Assembly (NCBI RefSeq): GCF_013201725.1
Contig: NZ_CP053835.1
Coordinates: 930,001-994,000 of the forward strand
From: Arcobacter defluvii
GTDB lineage: Bacteria > Campylobacterota > Campylobacteria > Campylobacterales > Arcobacteraceae
Direction of reading: 5' to 3'
Length of the DNA: 64,000 bases
The notes beneath the pieces are model-generated. The model was not told the DNA's origin. It ran no database searches and was given only the letters and a program-made list of their open reading frames with translations. The position numbers were made by a program, and so were the translations under genes. Below are positions 9,446 to 19,299 of this stretch, piece after piece (positions within the stretch are counted from its first letter, which is position 1; every line of letters starts with the position of its first letter).

Positions 9446-11458
9446 ATGTTGCAGAATTTAAAAACCAAACTAAAGTTATCAATACTTTCTTTTGTTGCTT
9501 TGGTTGGAATTATCATTTTAGGTGCTTTAGGAATAATTCAACTAAAAGAGGTAAACAATGGTTTAGAAAGAGTTTATAATGATAGAGTTGTTCCATTAGA
9601 ACAATTAAAAATAATTGCAGATGAATATGCTGTAAATATTGTTGATACGACACATCAAACAAGAAATGGTAATTTTGAATTTGAAAAATGTATATCAAAT
9701 ATCAATAGTGCTCAAGAAAAGATAAAAAATAATTGGAATAAATATTTATCAACATCTTTAACTAAAGAAGAAGAAACATTAGTAAAAGATGTAAATCATT
9801 TAATGGATATAGGTAATAGTGAAGTAAATAAAATAAAACAAGCCTGTGAAGATAAAAATCTTGATTTAATCTCAAAAATAACTATTGAAGAACTTTATCC
9901 AAATATAGATCCAATTGGTGAAAAAATTTCAGCATTAATTACACTTCAACTAGATGTTGCAAAAAGTGAAACTCAAATTGCAGAAAATATTTATAGCACA
10001 AGTATAACAGTGATTATAATGACGATTTTAGGTTCTTTTTTAATAATTTTATTTTTATCATATACGATTATTACTGATATTACAGGAAAACTAAATAGCT
10101 TTAAAAAAGAGTTATTAAATTTCTTCTCTTTTTTAAATAAAGAGACTTCAGATGTAACTCTTTTAGAAATTAAATCAAAAGATGAATTTGGTGAAATGGC
10201 TGATGTAATTAATGAAAATATAATTAAAACTCAAAAATTAATTCAAGAAGATAATTTCTTAATAGATGAAGCAAAAATAGTAATGACAAGAGTTAATAAT
10301 GGTTGGTATTCACAATTTATTGAGAAAAAAACTTCAAATAGTTCTTTAGAAGAGTTTAAAAATAACGTAAATAAAATGATTGAAAATACAAGAACAAGAT
10401 TCGAGCATGTAAATGAAGTTTTAAATTCTTATTCTCATAATGATTTCAGACCTAAGTTCAAAATGGAAAAAGATGATGAAAAAGGTGGAGTGTTTGAGAC
10501 TTTAGTAAATGGTTTAAATACATTACAAGAAACATTAACACACATGCTAAAAGAGAATAAAACAAATGGATTGACGTTGGATGAAAGCTCGGATATATTA
10601 TTGGCAAATGTAGATAAATTAAATATAAGCTCAAATGAAGCAGCAGCAAGTTTAGAAGAAACAGCAGCAGCCTTAGAACAAATAACTTCAAATATAAGAA
10701 ATAATACACAAAATATAGCGAAAATGGCTAGTTACTCAAATAGTGTAACAAAGTCAGCAAGTGATGGTGAAAAACTTGCAAATCAAACAACTCAGTCAAT
10801 GGATGAAATAAATAATCAAGTAAATCTAATCAATGAAGCAATAACAGTAATTGATCAAATAGCATTCCAAACAAATATACTTTCACTTAATGCAGCAGTA
10901 GAAGCAGCAACAGCAGGTGAAGCAGGGAAAGGATTTGCAGTAGTAGCACAAGAAGTAAGAAATTTAGCATCTCGTTCAGCAGAAGCAGCAAAAGAGATAA
11001 AAGTAATAGTAGAAAATGCAACAAAAAAAGCGAATGATGGAAAAGAGATAGCATCAAATATGATAAGTGGATATAAAGAATTAAATCAAAATATATCACA
11101 AACAATAAACTTAATACAAGATATAGAGATGTCAAGTAAAGAACAATTAAGTGGAATAGAACAAATAAATGATGCAGTAAATCAATTAGACCAACAAACA
11201 CAACAAAATGCAGCAGTAGCGAGTCAAACACATGATGTAGCAATAATAACAGATGAAATAGCAAAATTAATAGTAAATGATGCAAATGCAAAAGAGTTTG
11301 AAGGGAAGAATGAAGTAAAAGCAAAAGATATAAAAATAAATAAAAAAGATAATTCAAATCCAATAAAATCAAATTCAAAACAAAAAGATACACAAACAAA
11401 AAAAGATACAAAAGTAGTATCTAACAAAACAAACAACGACGAGTGGGAAAGCTTTTAG
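9446..11458 (+). CDS. Methyl-accepting chemotaxis protein 2 (four-helix-bundle sensor)
   Basis: 670-residue chemoreceptor with the same plan as MCP 1: membrane helices at about 13-33 and 190-212, a helical 4HB_MCP-like periplasmic domain, HAMP-like linkers ([14 protein letters not shown], then [20 protein letters not shown]), the signalling hairpin with [20 protein letters not shown], and the tail NNDEWESF. The 5' part differs strongly from its neighbours while the last 305 codons are nearly identical to those of MCP 3, so it is a mosaic produced by duplication or gene conversion. The shared part uses A-ending codons (ATA, GTA, GCA) more than MCP 1 does at matching residues. Confidence 0.95.
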   Translation: MLQNLKTKLKLSILSFVALVGIIILGALGIIQLKEVNNGLERVYNDRVVPLEQLKIIADEYAVNIVDTTHQTRNGNFEFEKCISNINSAQEKIKNNWNKYLSTSLTKEEETLVKDVNHLMDIGNSEVNKIKQACEDKNLDLISKITIEELYPNIDPIGEKISALITLQLDVAKSETQIAENIYSTSITVIIMTILGSFLIILFLSYTIITDITGKLNSFKKELLNFFSFLNKETSDVTLLEIKSKDEFGEMADVINENIIKTQKLIQEDNFLIDEAKIVMTRVNNGWYSQFIEKKTSNSSLEEFKNNVNKMIENTRTRFEHVNEVLNSYSHNDFRPKFKMEKDDEKGGVFETLVNGLNTLQETLTHMLKENKTNGLTLDESSDILLANVDKLNISSNEAAASLEETAAALEQITSNIRNNTQNIAKMASYSNSVTKSASDGEKLANQTTQSMDEINNQVNLINEAITVIDQIAFQTNILSLNAAVEAATAGEAGKGFAVVAQEVRNLASRSAEAAKEIKVIVENATKKANDGKEIASNMISGYKELNQNISQTINLIQDIEMSSKEQLSGIEQINDAVNQLDQQTQQNAAVASQTHDVAIITDEIAKLIVNDANAKEFEGKNEVKAKDIKINKKDNSNPIKSNSKQKDTQTKKDTKVVSNKTNNDEWESF

Positions 11459-11463
11459 GCTTT
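10544..11463 (+). repeat. Near-identical long repeat, copy 1 (3' part of MCP 2)
   Basis: Matches 13113-14032 with a constant offset of 2569 bp and no indel. Comparing by eye I count about ten base differences in 920 bp, giving one amino-acid change (KEIKVIVEN against KEIKIIVEN). The match begins abruptly at the hairpin-encoding segment and ends a few bases after the stop codon. Confidence 0.9.
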
Positions 11464-11474
11464 CGCACTTTTTC
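11443..11474 (+). terminator. Intrinsic terminator overlapping the end of MCP 2
   Basis: GTGGGAAAGC (11443-11452) faces GCTTTCGCAC (11459-11468): nine of ten pairs form with one G-G mismatch, loop TTTTAG including the stop, then a T run. The 5' arm encodes the EWESF tail. Confidence 0.75.
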
Positions 11475-11627
11475 AAAAAAACTATTCATCCCAAAAAAAT
11501 ATTTACAACTGTTTAAAAAATAATATATTTAGAAGTTTTATTTTTCAATAAAAATGATATTATAATGTTATTAAAAAGAATTATATTTCTAAATAATAAT
11601 TCTATACCAACTACTCGAGGAGTAAGA

Positions 11628-14027
11628 ATGAATAAGTTGAATTTTGGGACAAAATTATTACTAATTTTAGTTTCAACAAGTATAGTTTCTCTTAGTTTAA
11701 TGATATATATTGTATCTTCATATTCTTATGAAAATTCAAGAAATGATGCCCAACATTATATAAATGAATTAGCTAAAAAGAATGCTTTAGATATTAGAAA
11801 TACTCTTGATAAAGCAATAGTTATTTCAAATACAATATCGAATAAATACGAAAGTGCTATTGAACATCATGAAAAATTGTCAAAAGAGGGAACAATAAAA
11901 TATTTTAAATCTCTTTTAGAACAAAATAAGTTTATTTTAGGTGTATGGTTTACTTTTGAAGATGGAACATTAGTATATGAAAAAAATGATGGTACAGATA
12001 AAGAAAATTACTATACAAAAAAAGGTGCATTTCAACCTTATGTTGTAAGAAATAGTGATGGTTCTTTCAATATAGAGCCTTCTTCTGATTTTAACATAAA
12101 CTCTGAATGGATAAATCTTCCTTATAAAAATAAACAAGTTTCTATAACACAACCATATGATTATGATATAAATGGGAAAAAGGTACTTTTAACTACAGTT
12201 TCTTCTCCTGTGTATTTTCAAGGTAAATTTATAGGTGCAGTTGGAGTTGATTTTTCTTTAGATTCATTTAATAAAAAAGTTAATGAAATTAAATTATTTG
12301 ATACAGGATATGGAACAGTTGTTGATGCTTATGGAAAAATAATTAGTCATGCAAATCCTGAAAATTTAGGAAAAAGTTTAAAAGATTTAACAAAAAATGA
12401 AAATATTTTAAAATCGCTAGAAATGTCTAAAAAAGGTGAAGATTATTCATATCTTGCAAAAAATCTAAAAAGTGGTGAAGATTCTTACTCTTATGCTTAT
12501 CCATTTGAATTTGGTGAAACAAAAAATTATTGGACATTTATAGCTACTGTTCCAGAAAAAGAGTATTTAAAACAATCAAATTTTATTAGAAATTTTTCGA
12601 TAGTTTCAGGTTTAATAGTATTAGTAGTTATTGTTCTTGTATTGATTTATAGTATGAGAATTTTAAATAAAAATTTAACAACAATAAAAAATGGATTATT
12701 AGATTTCTTCTCATATTTAAATAAAGAGAGTAAAGTTGCAAAATCAATACAAATAGATTCGTTAGATGAATTTGGTCAAATGGCAAAAATGATAAATGAA
12801 AATATCAAGAAAACGGAAAAATTAATTATTCAAGATAATGATTTGATAGAAGATGTAAAAAGAGTTGTTAATGAAGTAAAAAATGGGAAATTCAATAAAC
12901 GAATAGAAAAATCAACTGAAAATGAAAATCTTGAAGAGTTAAAAAACACATTTAATGAAATGCTTGAAACAACTAAAAATTCTGTATGCGAAGATGTAAA
13001 CAACGTAATAAAAGTTTTAGATAATTTTGCAAAACTTGATTTTAGAGGAAGAATTGATGATAAAGGTAATATTTCTGTTGGAATAAATAACTTAGCTCAA
13101 ATAATTAATACAATGCTAAAAGAGAATAAAACAAATGGATTGACGTTGGATGAAAGCTCGGATATATTATTGGCAAATGTAGATAAATTAAATATAAGCT
13201 CAAATGAAGCAGCAGCAAGTTTAGAAGAAACAGCAGCAGCCTTAGAACAAATAACTTCAAATATCAGAAATAATACACAAAATATAGCGAAAATGGCTAG
13301 TTACTCAAATAGTGTAACAAAGTCAGCAAGTGATGGTGAAAAACTTGCAAATCAAACAACTCAGTCAATGGATGAAATAAATAATCAAGTAAACTTGATA
13401 AATGAAGCAATAACTGTAATTGATCAAATAGCATTCCAAACAAATATACTTTCACTTAATGCAGCAGTAGAAGCAGCAACAGCAGGTGAAGCAGGAAAAG
13501 GATTTGCAGTAGTAGCACAAGAAGTAAGAAATCTAGCATCTCGTTCAGCAGAAGCAGCAAAAGAGATAAAAATAATAGTAGAAAATGCAACAAAAAAAGC
13601 GAATGATGGAAAAGAGATAGCATCAAATATGATAAGTGGATATAAAGAATTAAATCAAAATATATCACAAACAATAAACTTAATACAAGATATAGAGATG
13701 TCAAGTAAAGAACAATTAAGTGGAATAGAACAAATAAATGATGCAGTAAATCAATTAGACCAACAAACACAACAAAATGCAGCAGTAGCGAGTCAAACAC
13801 ATGATGTAGCAATAATAACAGATGAAATAGCAAAATTAATAGTAAATGATGCAAATGCAAAAGAGTTTGAAGGAAAGAATGAAGTAAAAGCAAAAGATAT
13901 AAAAATAAATAAAAAAGATAATTCAAATCCAATAAAATCAAATTCAAAACAAAAAGATACACAAACAAAAAAAGATACAAAAGTAGTATCTAACAAAACA
14001 AACAACGACGAGTGGGAAAGCTTTTAG
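11628..14027 (+). CDS. Methyl-accepting chemotaxis protein 3 (dCache sensor)
   Basis: 799-residue receptor. I place the start at the ATG at 11628 ([14 protein letters not shown]), preceded by GAGGAG at good spacing; an in-frame ATG at 11565 would add 21 residues without a ribosome site. Membrane helices at about 8-30 and 325-345 enclose a large periplasmic domain of double-Cache type ([18 protein letters not shown], then [20 protein letters not shown] and a second lobe [17 protein letters not shown]), the fold used for amino acids and other small ligands. A HAMP region follows, then a signalling hairpin virtually identical to MCP 2 and the tail NNDEWESF. The specific ligand is unknown. Confidence 0.94.
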   Translation: MNKLNFGTKLLLILVSTSIVSLSLMIYIVSSYSYENSRNDAQHYINELAKKNALDIRNTLDKAIVISNTISNKYESAIEHHEKLSKEGTIKYFKSLLEQNKFILGVWFTFEDGTLVYEKNDGTDKENYYTKKGAFQPYVVRNSDGSFNIEPSSDFNINSEWINLPYKNKQVSITQPYDYDINGKKVLLTTVSSPVYFQGKFIGAVGVDFSLDSFNKKVNEIKLFDTGYGTVVDAYGKIISHANPENLGKSLKDLTKNENILKSLEMSKKGEDYSYLAKNLKSGEDSYSYAYPFEFGETKNYWTFIATVPEKEYLKQSNFIRNFSIVSGLIVLVVIVLVLIYSMRILNKNLTTIKNGLLDFFSYLNKESKVAKSIQIDSLDEFGQMAKMINENIKKTEKLIIQDNDLIEDVKRVVNEVKNGKFNKRIEKSTENENLEELKNTFNEMLETTKNSVCEDVNNVIKVLDNFAKLDFRGRIDDKGNISVGINNLAQIINTMLKENKTNGLTLDESSDILLANVDKLNISSNEAAASLEETAAALEQITSNIRNNTQNIAKMASYSNSVTKSASDGEKLANQTTQSMDEINNQVNLINEAITVIDQIAFQTNILSLNAAVEAATAGEAGKGFAVVAQEVRNLASRSAEAAKEIKIIVENATKKANDGKEIASNMISGYKELNQNISQTINLIQDIEMSSKEQLSGIEQINDAVNQLDQQTQQNAAVASQTHDVAIITDEIAKLIVNDANAKEFEGKNEVKAKDIKINKKDNSNPIKSNSKQKDTQTKKDTKVVSNKTNNDEWESF

Positions 14028-14032
14028 GCTTT
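13113..14032 (+). repeat. Near-identical long repeat, copy 2 (3' part of MCP 3)
   Basis: Partner of 10544-11463. The boundary falls inside the codons before [15 protein letters not shown]. Upstream of it the two receptors have unrelated sensor domains, so only the cytoplasmic module is shared. Confidence 0.9.
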
Positions 14033-14040
14033 TCTACTTT
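14012..14040 (+). terminator. Intrinsic terminator overlapping the end of MCP 3
   Basis: GTGGGAAAGC (14012-14021) can pair fully with GCTTTTCTAC (14028-14037) using two G-U wobbles, followed by TTTCCC. The loop holds the TAG stop. The T tract is short, so strength is uncertain. Confidence 0.6.
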
Positions 14041-14237
14041 CCCTAAATATTATTATTTTTAAGCTAATTTAATTTTAAATGTTAGTTATTTTATGATTTT
14101 ATAAACAAATAAATATCTGCTTTTAAAAGACTTTTCCAAATTTTTTATAATTATTTAATTATGTATAAATTATGTATTAATAAATTATTAATTATATATT
14201 AATTATCATACATATTAAAATTAAAAAAAGGGAAAGT

Positions 14238-16694
14238 ATGAAAAATTTTTCTATAAAGAATAAATTACTCATAATAGTGATTGTAACGATAGTTCTTGTT
14301 GCTACAATGATTGCATTGAAGTCAATTTATGAGATTAATAATCTAACAAATAAAAATATTGAAGAGTATAAAGAAAATACTTATGCAACAACTCAAGAAG
14401 AGTTGAAAGTTTATACAAGTTTTGCAAAAAATATTGTTGAAAACCTTTATAAACAATCACTTCCAGAAAATGTAAAAGAAAATGTGAAAGAAGACTTGAA
14501 AGCTCAAACAGATTTTTTATTTACAATGTTAACAAAATTATATGATGAAGAAAAAGATAAAGTTTCAGAATCAGAACTAAAAAAAATGCTTTTAGATACT
14601 ATTGGAGCTGTAAGGTATGGAAAAAATAATGATTATTTTTTTGTTTATGATAAAAACTCAACAATTTTAAAATTACCATTAACTCCTCAAAGAGAAGGAA
14701 CAAAAAATACAGGGAAACATATTTTAGAATTTATTGATACAGCATTTAATAAAGGTGAAGGATTAGTTCCTTATGACCAAGTTATTCCAAATAAAGCTCC
14801 TAGAAAAAAAGTATCTTTTGTTAAATTATTTAAACCATTTGATTGGGTAATTGGAACAGGAACATATATAGATAATGTAACAGAAGATTTGCAAAAAAAA
14901 GCTTTAGAAGAGATTTCTCAACTTAGATTTGGTAAAGATGGTTATTTTTATGTTTATGATTATAATGGTGTAAATTTAATGCATCCAATAAAACCTGAAC
15001 TTGTAGGAAAAAATTTAATAGACTTAAAAAGTAAAAAAGGTGTTTACTATATAAAAGATTTAATTGAAGTTGCAAAAAAAGATGGTGGAATAGTAAATTT
15101 TGATTTTGAAAAAACAGGTGATGATAAACTATATGAAAAAATAGGTTATGCTGTAGGTTTTAACCAATGGCAATGGATGATTGGAACAGGTTCATATAAT
15201 GATGAAATAGAAAAAAATATAGAGATATTAAAACAAAATTCACAAGATAAAATCAGTTCAATAATATTTGGAATAATTTTAATAGCAATTATTGTTTCTA
15301 TAATTATCATTTTATTTGTAACATTCTTTATAAATAAAGAGATAATTGTGCCTTTAAATAGATTTCAAATAGGTCTTTTAGATTTCTTTAAATACTTAAA
15401 TAAAGAGACAAAAACAGTAGAAAAAATTTCAATTAAATCAAATGATGAAATAGGTTTAATGACTGAAATTGTAAATAAAAATATTGAAAAAACAAATCAA
15501 TTAATTGAACAAGATGAAAAATTAATATCAAATGTTAAAGCAGTTGTTTCTGAAATAAATAAAGGTAAATTAAAAAATAAAATTGAAGGACAAACTGACA
15601 ATCAAAGTTTAGAAGATTTAAAAAATATTTTAAATGAAATGTTAGTTTTAATTTCAAGTAAAATAAATGATGACTTAAAAATCATTGATGATGTTTTAGC
15701 TAAATATAAAAATATGAATTTTACTTATAGAATAGAAAATCCTCATGGAGAAGTCGCAAAAGCTATAAACTCTTTAGCTGAAACAATAAATCATATGTTA
15801 GTAGAGAATAAAACAAATGGATTAACATTAAATGAGAGTTCACATATACTTTTATCAAATGTAGATAAGTTAAATATGAGTTCAAACGAAGCAGCTGCAA
15901 GTTTAGAAGAAACAGCAGCAGCAATAGAAGAAATAACATCAAATATAAGAAATAATACTCAAAATATAGCAAAGATGGCTAGTTACTCAAATAATTTAAC
16001 AAAATCAGCAAATGATGGTGAAAAACTTGCAAACCAAACAACAAGTGCTATGGATGAAATAAATAATGAAGTTAAACTAATCAATGAAGCAATAAGTGTA
16101 ATTGATCAAATAGCATTCCAAACAAATATTCTTTCACTTAATGCAGCCGTTGAAGCTGCAACTGCTGGTGAAGCAGGGAAAGGATTTGCAGTAGTAGCAG
16201 CAGAAGTAAGAAATCTTGCTAGCAGAAGTGCAGAAGCAGCACGTGAAATAAAAACAATAGTTGAAAATGCAACTTCAAAGGCAAATCAAGGAAAAGAGAT
16301 TTCAAATAATATGATAGTTGGTTATAAACAATTAAATGAAAATATCACACAAACGATAAACTTAATACAAGATATAGAAATGTCAAGTAAAGAACAATTA
16401 AGTGGAATAGAACAAATAAATGATGCAGTAAATCAATTAGACCAACAAACACAACAAAATGCGATGATAGCTTCTCAAACTCAAAATGTTGCAACATTAA
16501 CAGATGAAATAGCAAAACTAATAGTAAATGATGCAAATGCAAAAGAGTTTATAGGTAAAAATGAAGTAAAAGCTAAAGAGATAAATTTAGATAGTTCAAA
16601 AAATGAGAATAATATAATCAAAGCAAAAAAATCTACTTCAAAAATAGATAAAACAACTAATAAAAATGAGATAGATGAGTGGGAAAGCTTCTAA
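14238..16694 (+). CDS. Methyl-accepting chemotaxis protein 4 (tandem Cache sensor)
   Basis: 818-residue receptor. Membrane helices at about 9-28 and 343-367 bracket a periplasmic region with two Cache modules of the dCache_2/sCache type: one with [14 protein letters not shown] and [14 protein letters not shown], the second with [18 protein letters not shown] and [14 protein letters not shown]. Such domains bind small organic acids in several characterised receptors, but no ligand is proved here. Then come HAMP segments, the signalling hairpin [20 protein letters not shown] and the tail EIDEWESF. The cytoplasmic half resembles those of MCP 1-3 but has diverged more. Upstream 14028-14237 is very AT-rich with no gene; GGGAAAG precedes the ATG. 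Confidence 0.94.
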   Translation: MKNFSIKNKLLIIVIVTIVLVATMIALKSIYEINNLTNKNIEEYKENTYATTQEELKVYTSFAKNIVENLYKQSLPENVKENVKEDLKAQTDFLFTMLTKLYDEEKDKVSESELKKMLLDTIGAVRYGKNNDYFFVYDKNSTILKLPLTPQREGTKNTGKHILEFIDTAFNKGEGLVPYDQVIPNKAPRKKVSFVKLFKPFDWVIGTGTYIDNVTEDLQKKALEEISQLRFGKDGYFYVYDYNGVNLMHPIKPELVGKNLIDLKSKKGVYYIKDLIEVAKKDGGIVNFDFEKTGDDKLYEKIGYAVGFNQWQWMIGTGSYNDEIEKNIEILKQNSQDKISSIIFGIILIAIIVSIIIILFVTFFINKEIIVPLNRFQIGLLDFFKYLNKETKTVEKISIKSNDEIGLMTEIVNKNIEKTNQLIEQDEKLISNVKAVVSEINKGKLKNKIEGQTDNQSLEDLKNILNEMLVLISSKINDDLKIIDDVLAKYKNMNFTYRIENPHGEVAKAINSLAETINHMLVENKTNGLTLNESSHILLSNVDKLNMSSNEAAASLEETAAAIEEITSNIRNNTQNIAKMASYSNNLTKSANDGEKLANQTTSAMDEINNEVKLINEAISVIDQIAFQTNILSLNAAVEAATAGEAGKGFAVVAAEVRNLASRSAEAAREIKTIVENATSKANQGKEISNNMIVGYKQLNENITQTINLIQDIEMSSKEQLSGIEQINDAVNQLDQQTQQNAMIASQTQNVATLTDEIAKLIVNDANAKEFIGKNEVKAKEINLDSSKNENNIIKAKKSTSKIDKTTNKNEIDEWESF

Positions 16695-16709
16695 GCTTTC
16701 TTCACTTTT
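16679..16709 (+). terminator. Intrinsic terminator overlapping the end of MCP 4
   Basis: GTGGGAAAGC (16679-16688) pairs with GCTTTCTTCAC (16695-16705) with one bulged base, loop TTCTAA including the stop, then TTTTC. As in the other three receptors the 5' arm encodes the Trp-Glu-Ser-Phe tail. Confidence 0.65.
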
Positions 16710-16801
16710 CTTAAAATATTTTAGATATTTTTATACATCTTCTTTAGAAACTTTTTCAAATAATTAGATAGAATAAAACCAAAACAAAAAAAGGGAAAAA
16801 A

Positions 16802-17497
16802 GTGTTTAAGAAGTTAGAAGTATTAAATAAAATTCAACATAAAAATAAAGGAATAGAAGAAGTAACAAATTTTTCTTATTCAAAAGAACTGATTAATGCT
16901 CCAGTTGCAATATCAGAATTTTTTGAAGCTTGTAAAAATTATCCTATATTTTTTGCAAAAGATAAAGACAATAATTGGTTTGCATCTGTTTTACTTGGTT
17001 ACAAACAAGGTGAAAATCTTTTTATAGATAAAAAAGGAAACTGGAAAGAATTACACTATATTCCAGCATTTGTAAGAAGTTATCCATTTATTTTAGTGAA
17101 TAAAGAAAATCAAAAAGATTTAGTAATTGCTATTGAAGGTGAATATTTAAGTGATAAAGAAGATGCCAAAAAACTATTTGATGAAGAAGGGAATAATAGT
17201 GAGTTTTTAAATAGTGCTTTAAATTTTTTAAATCAATATTATGCAGATTCTCTTTCAACAACACAATTTATAAAACAACTTGAAGATTGGGAACTTTTAG
17301 AAGAAAAAATTGCAACAGTTGTAAATACAAAAGGTGAAAAATTTAGTTTAAATGGTTTTTTTGTAATCAATGAAGAGAAATTAAAACATTTAAGTAAAAA
17401 GAAAAAAGATGATATTTGTGCAAAAAATGCCTATTCATTAATCACAGCTCATTTGATTTCGCTTTCAAATCTTCAAAAATTAGGTGCAATTAAATAA
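16802..17497 (+). CDS. SapC family protein
   Basis: 231-residue soluble protein starting at GTG (16802) behind AAAGGGAAAAA. Segments typical of the SapC family are visible: NAPVAISEFFEACKNYPIFF near residues 32-51, HYIPAFVRSYPFIL near 83-96, and a C-terminal FFVINEEKLKHLSKKKKDD. The family is named from the Campylobacter fetus surface-layer locus, but its biochemical role is not established and many members lie far from S-layer genes. No signal peptide or membrane helix. It stands alone between the chemoreceptor array and a convergent two-component operon. Confidence 0.8.
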   Translation: MFKKLEVLNKIQHKNKGIEEVTNFSYSKELINAPVAISEFFEACKNYPIFFAKDKDNNWFASVLLGYKQGENLFIDKKGNWKELHYIPAFVRSYPFILVNKENQKDLVIAIEGEYLSDKEDAKKLFDEEGNNSEFLNSALNFLNQYYADSLSTTQFIKQLEDWELLEEKIATVVNTKGEKFSLNGFFVINEEKLKHLSKKKKDDICAKNAYSLITAHLISLSNLQKLGAIK

Positions 17498-17504
17498 AAG
17501 AAAT

Positions 17505-17533
17505 GTTGGCTATTTTATAAGTTTATAGCCAAC
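17505..17533 (-). terminator. Inverted repeat, terminator of the two-component operon
   Basis: GTTGGCTAT (17505-17513) and ATAGCCAAC (17525-17533) form a 9-bp stem with an 11-nt loop. Read on the minus strand it is followed by ATTTCTTTTATTTAA, suiting a terminator for the minus-strand operon. The 3' end of the response regulator gene lies inside it. Confidence 0.6.
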
Positions 17534-18172
17534 TCCTCGTAAGTTTAAAATCATTCCATTTTTTAGCTTTTTTTTGAGTTTATGAACAATAGTTCTCATA
17601 CTTACAGTTTCCATTTCTTTACTATCCCAAACATATTCGTGAATCATTTCATTTGTTACAGTGTTATTTATATTTTTTACTAAAAGAGTTAAAAGAAGTT
17701 TTTCTTTGTTTGTTAGTTCTATTTCAAATTTTGATTTATGTAAAGTTTGCTCCATCAAATTAAATGAAAAGTCATATCCTAAATCAACTATAAAATCGCT
17801 ATTTTCATCTTTTTTTATGTGACTTAAATGATATTGTATTCGTAAAAATAGTTCTTCAAAATCAAAAGGTTTTTTTATATAATCATTACAACCTAAAGTG
17901 TAAGATTTTTTGATATTTTCTATATCAATTTCTGCACTTATCATAATAATTGGAACATTTAAATCATCATTTCTAATAAATTCTAAAACCTTATGACCAT
18001 CAAATCCTAAAACATTTAAATCTAAGATATACAAATCATATTTACTATTTGAGATAAATTCTATTGCTTTATAACCATCTGTAAAACTATCCACATAAAA
18101 ACCTCGATTTTGTAAAGATTGTTTTATGATTTTATTTAAAGCAAAATCATCTTCTAGTAAAAATATTTTCAT
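17510..18172 (-). CDS. OmpR-family response regulator
   Basis: 220-residue two-component regulator. Receiver domain at 1-115 with acidic pocket (LLEDD, residues 5-9), phosphoacceptor Asp51 in YILDLNVLGFDG, conserved Ser/Thr region MISAE and Lys in YIKKPF. C-terminal winged helix (about 130-220) with ELTNKEKLLLTLLVKNIN and TVSMRTIVHKLKKKL, typical of OmpR/PhoB DNA-binding domains. It follows the REC-histidine kinase gene by 3 nt and should be its partner or a co-target. Target genes are unknown; the divergent hybrid kinase is one candidate by position. Confidence 0.93.
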   Translation of the reverse strand: MKIFLLEDDFALNKIIKQSLQNRGFYVDSFTDGYKAIEFISNSKYDLYILDLNVLGFDGHKVLEFIRNDDLNVPIIMISAEIDIENIKKSYTLGCNDYIKKPFDFEELFLRIQYHLSHIKKDENSDFIVDLGYDFSFNLMEQTLHKSKFEIELTNKEKLLLTLLVKNINNTVTNEMIHEYVWDSKEMETVSMRTIVHKLKKKLKNGMILNLRGVGYKLIK

Positions 18173-18175
18173 AAA

Positions 18176-19234
18176 TTAATCTCCTTTTATAACTCTGTTT
18201 TGTGGAAAAATATATTTAAAAACAGTGTTGTTTTTTTCTGAACTTAGTTCTATTTTTATTTCATTTTTGTCACAAATCTCTTTTACAATACTAAGTCCTA
18301 ATCCTAAACCAATATTTTTATCTTTTTGTTGATAGTAGGCTTGAAATACAGCTTTTGTATCAGCTATTCCTATTCCTTCATCTTTTATTGAAAGGATATA
18401 GTTTTCATCTTCTTTATCTAAAGTTATCTCTATAGTTGAGTCTTCAAAAGAGTATTTAATAGCATTTGAAATTGTGTTATCAATAACCCTTTCAAGTTCA
18501 TAAGAATCCATAAAAACGTCAAACTCTTTATGAATATCCAAAGCTATATCAATATTTTTTATATTTGCCATTTCATCAAAAAAAGCAACCCTTGAAGATA
18601 AAAATCGCACTAAATTTATACTTTTTTCTTCAATAATTCTTTTTTCTTTTTTTGTTAAGTAATATAAATCATTGTAAATAGAAGAAAGGGATTTTGAAGA
18701 AGCTTTTATAGCTTCAAATTGTTCTTTATATCCTAAAGTTGATTCTAAATTGTCAATATTTAAACCAATGATACTCAAAGGTGTATTCATCTCATGGATT
18801 ATTTTTTTTAGGAAAAAGTCTTGTTGTTCAAGTAATTTTGAAATAGTATTTTTACTTTCAAATATTTTTAGTTGAGTTTTAACTCTTGCAATTACTTCTT
18901 CTTTTTCAAAAGGTTTAGTTATATAATCAACACCACCTTCATTTAGAGCTTTTACTTTACTTTGTGTGTCATCTAAAGCACTAATAAATATGATAGGAAT
19001 CTCTTTTAAAACTTCGTCTTCTTTTAATATTTTACAAACTTCAAAGCCACTGATATTTGGCATTTTTATATCTAAAAGTATTAAATCAGGTGGATTTAAC
19101 CTTGAAGAGTTTATAGCAAAGTTTGCATCAGTTGTTGCTCGTATTAAAAAATTTTCTTCTTTTAAAATAGTATTTAAGTAGTGTAAGTTTTCTGATTTGT
19201 CATCTATTATCAGTATTGTATAGTTTTTATCCAT
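18176..19234 (-). CDS. Soluble histidine kinase with N-terminal receiver domain
   Basis: 352-residue cytoplasmic signalling protein without membrane helices. The receiver domain (1-125) has IIDD at 9-12, phosphoacceptor Asp55 in LILLDIKMPNISGFEV and Lys in YITKPF. A short linker leads to a HisKA dimerisation domain with His147 in KIIHEMNTPLSIIG, then an ATPase domain with NTISNAIKYSF (N box), DEGIGIAD (G1) and GLGLGLSIVKEIC (G2). Being a receiver-kinase fusion, it probably takes signal or phosphate from another kinase, plausibly the hybrid kinase transcribed divergently from 19300. It is upstream of the OmpR-type regulator in a two-gene operon. Confidence 0.92.
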   Translation of the reverse strand: MDKNYTILIIDDKSENLHYLNTILKEENFLIRATTDANFAINSSRLNPPDLILLDIKMPNISGFEVCKILKEDEVLKEIPIIFISALDDTQSKVKALNEGGVDYITKPFEKEEVIARVKTQLKIFESKNTISKLLEQQDFFLKKIIHEMNTPLSIIGLNIDNLESTLGYKEQFEAIKASSKSLSSIYNDLYYLTKKEKRIIEEKSINLVRFLSSRVAFFDEMANIKNIDIALDIHKEFDVFMDSYELERVIDNTISNAIKYSFEDSTIEITLDKEDENYILSIKDEGIGIADTKAVFQAYYQQKDKNIGLGLGLSIVKEICDKNEIKIELSSEKNNTVFKYIFPQNRVIKGD

Positions 19235-19299
19235 TTAGTTATTCTTTTTACAAATTCATATTTGTTAAGATTATAGGAAAAAACTCTTTAGGATTTTGT

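Noticed and set aside
10887-11411. Long leucine-rich open frame antisense to MCP 2 (similar ones at 13456-13980, 16345-16542, 8276-8521)
   Set aside because: These frames exist because the A-rich coding strand of the receptors reads as Leu/His codons in reverse. They occur in each receptor copy at the same place and have no ribosome sites.
11565-11627. Upstream start of MCP 3 adding 21 residues
   Set aside because: No ribosome site before 11565, while GAGGAG precedes the ATG at 11628, which also gives a normal receptor N-terminus.
14100-14237. Extremely AT-rich stretch before MCP 4 as a possible replication origin
   Set aside because: No DnaA boxes, no neighbouring replication genes; AT-rich promoters are the norm in this genome.
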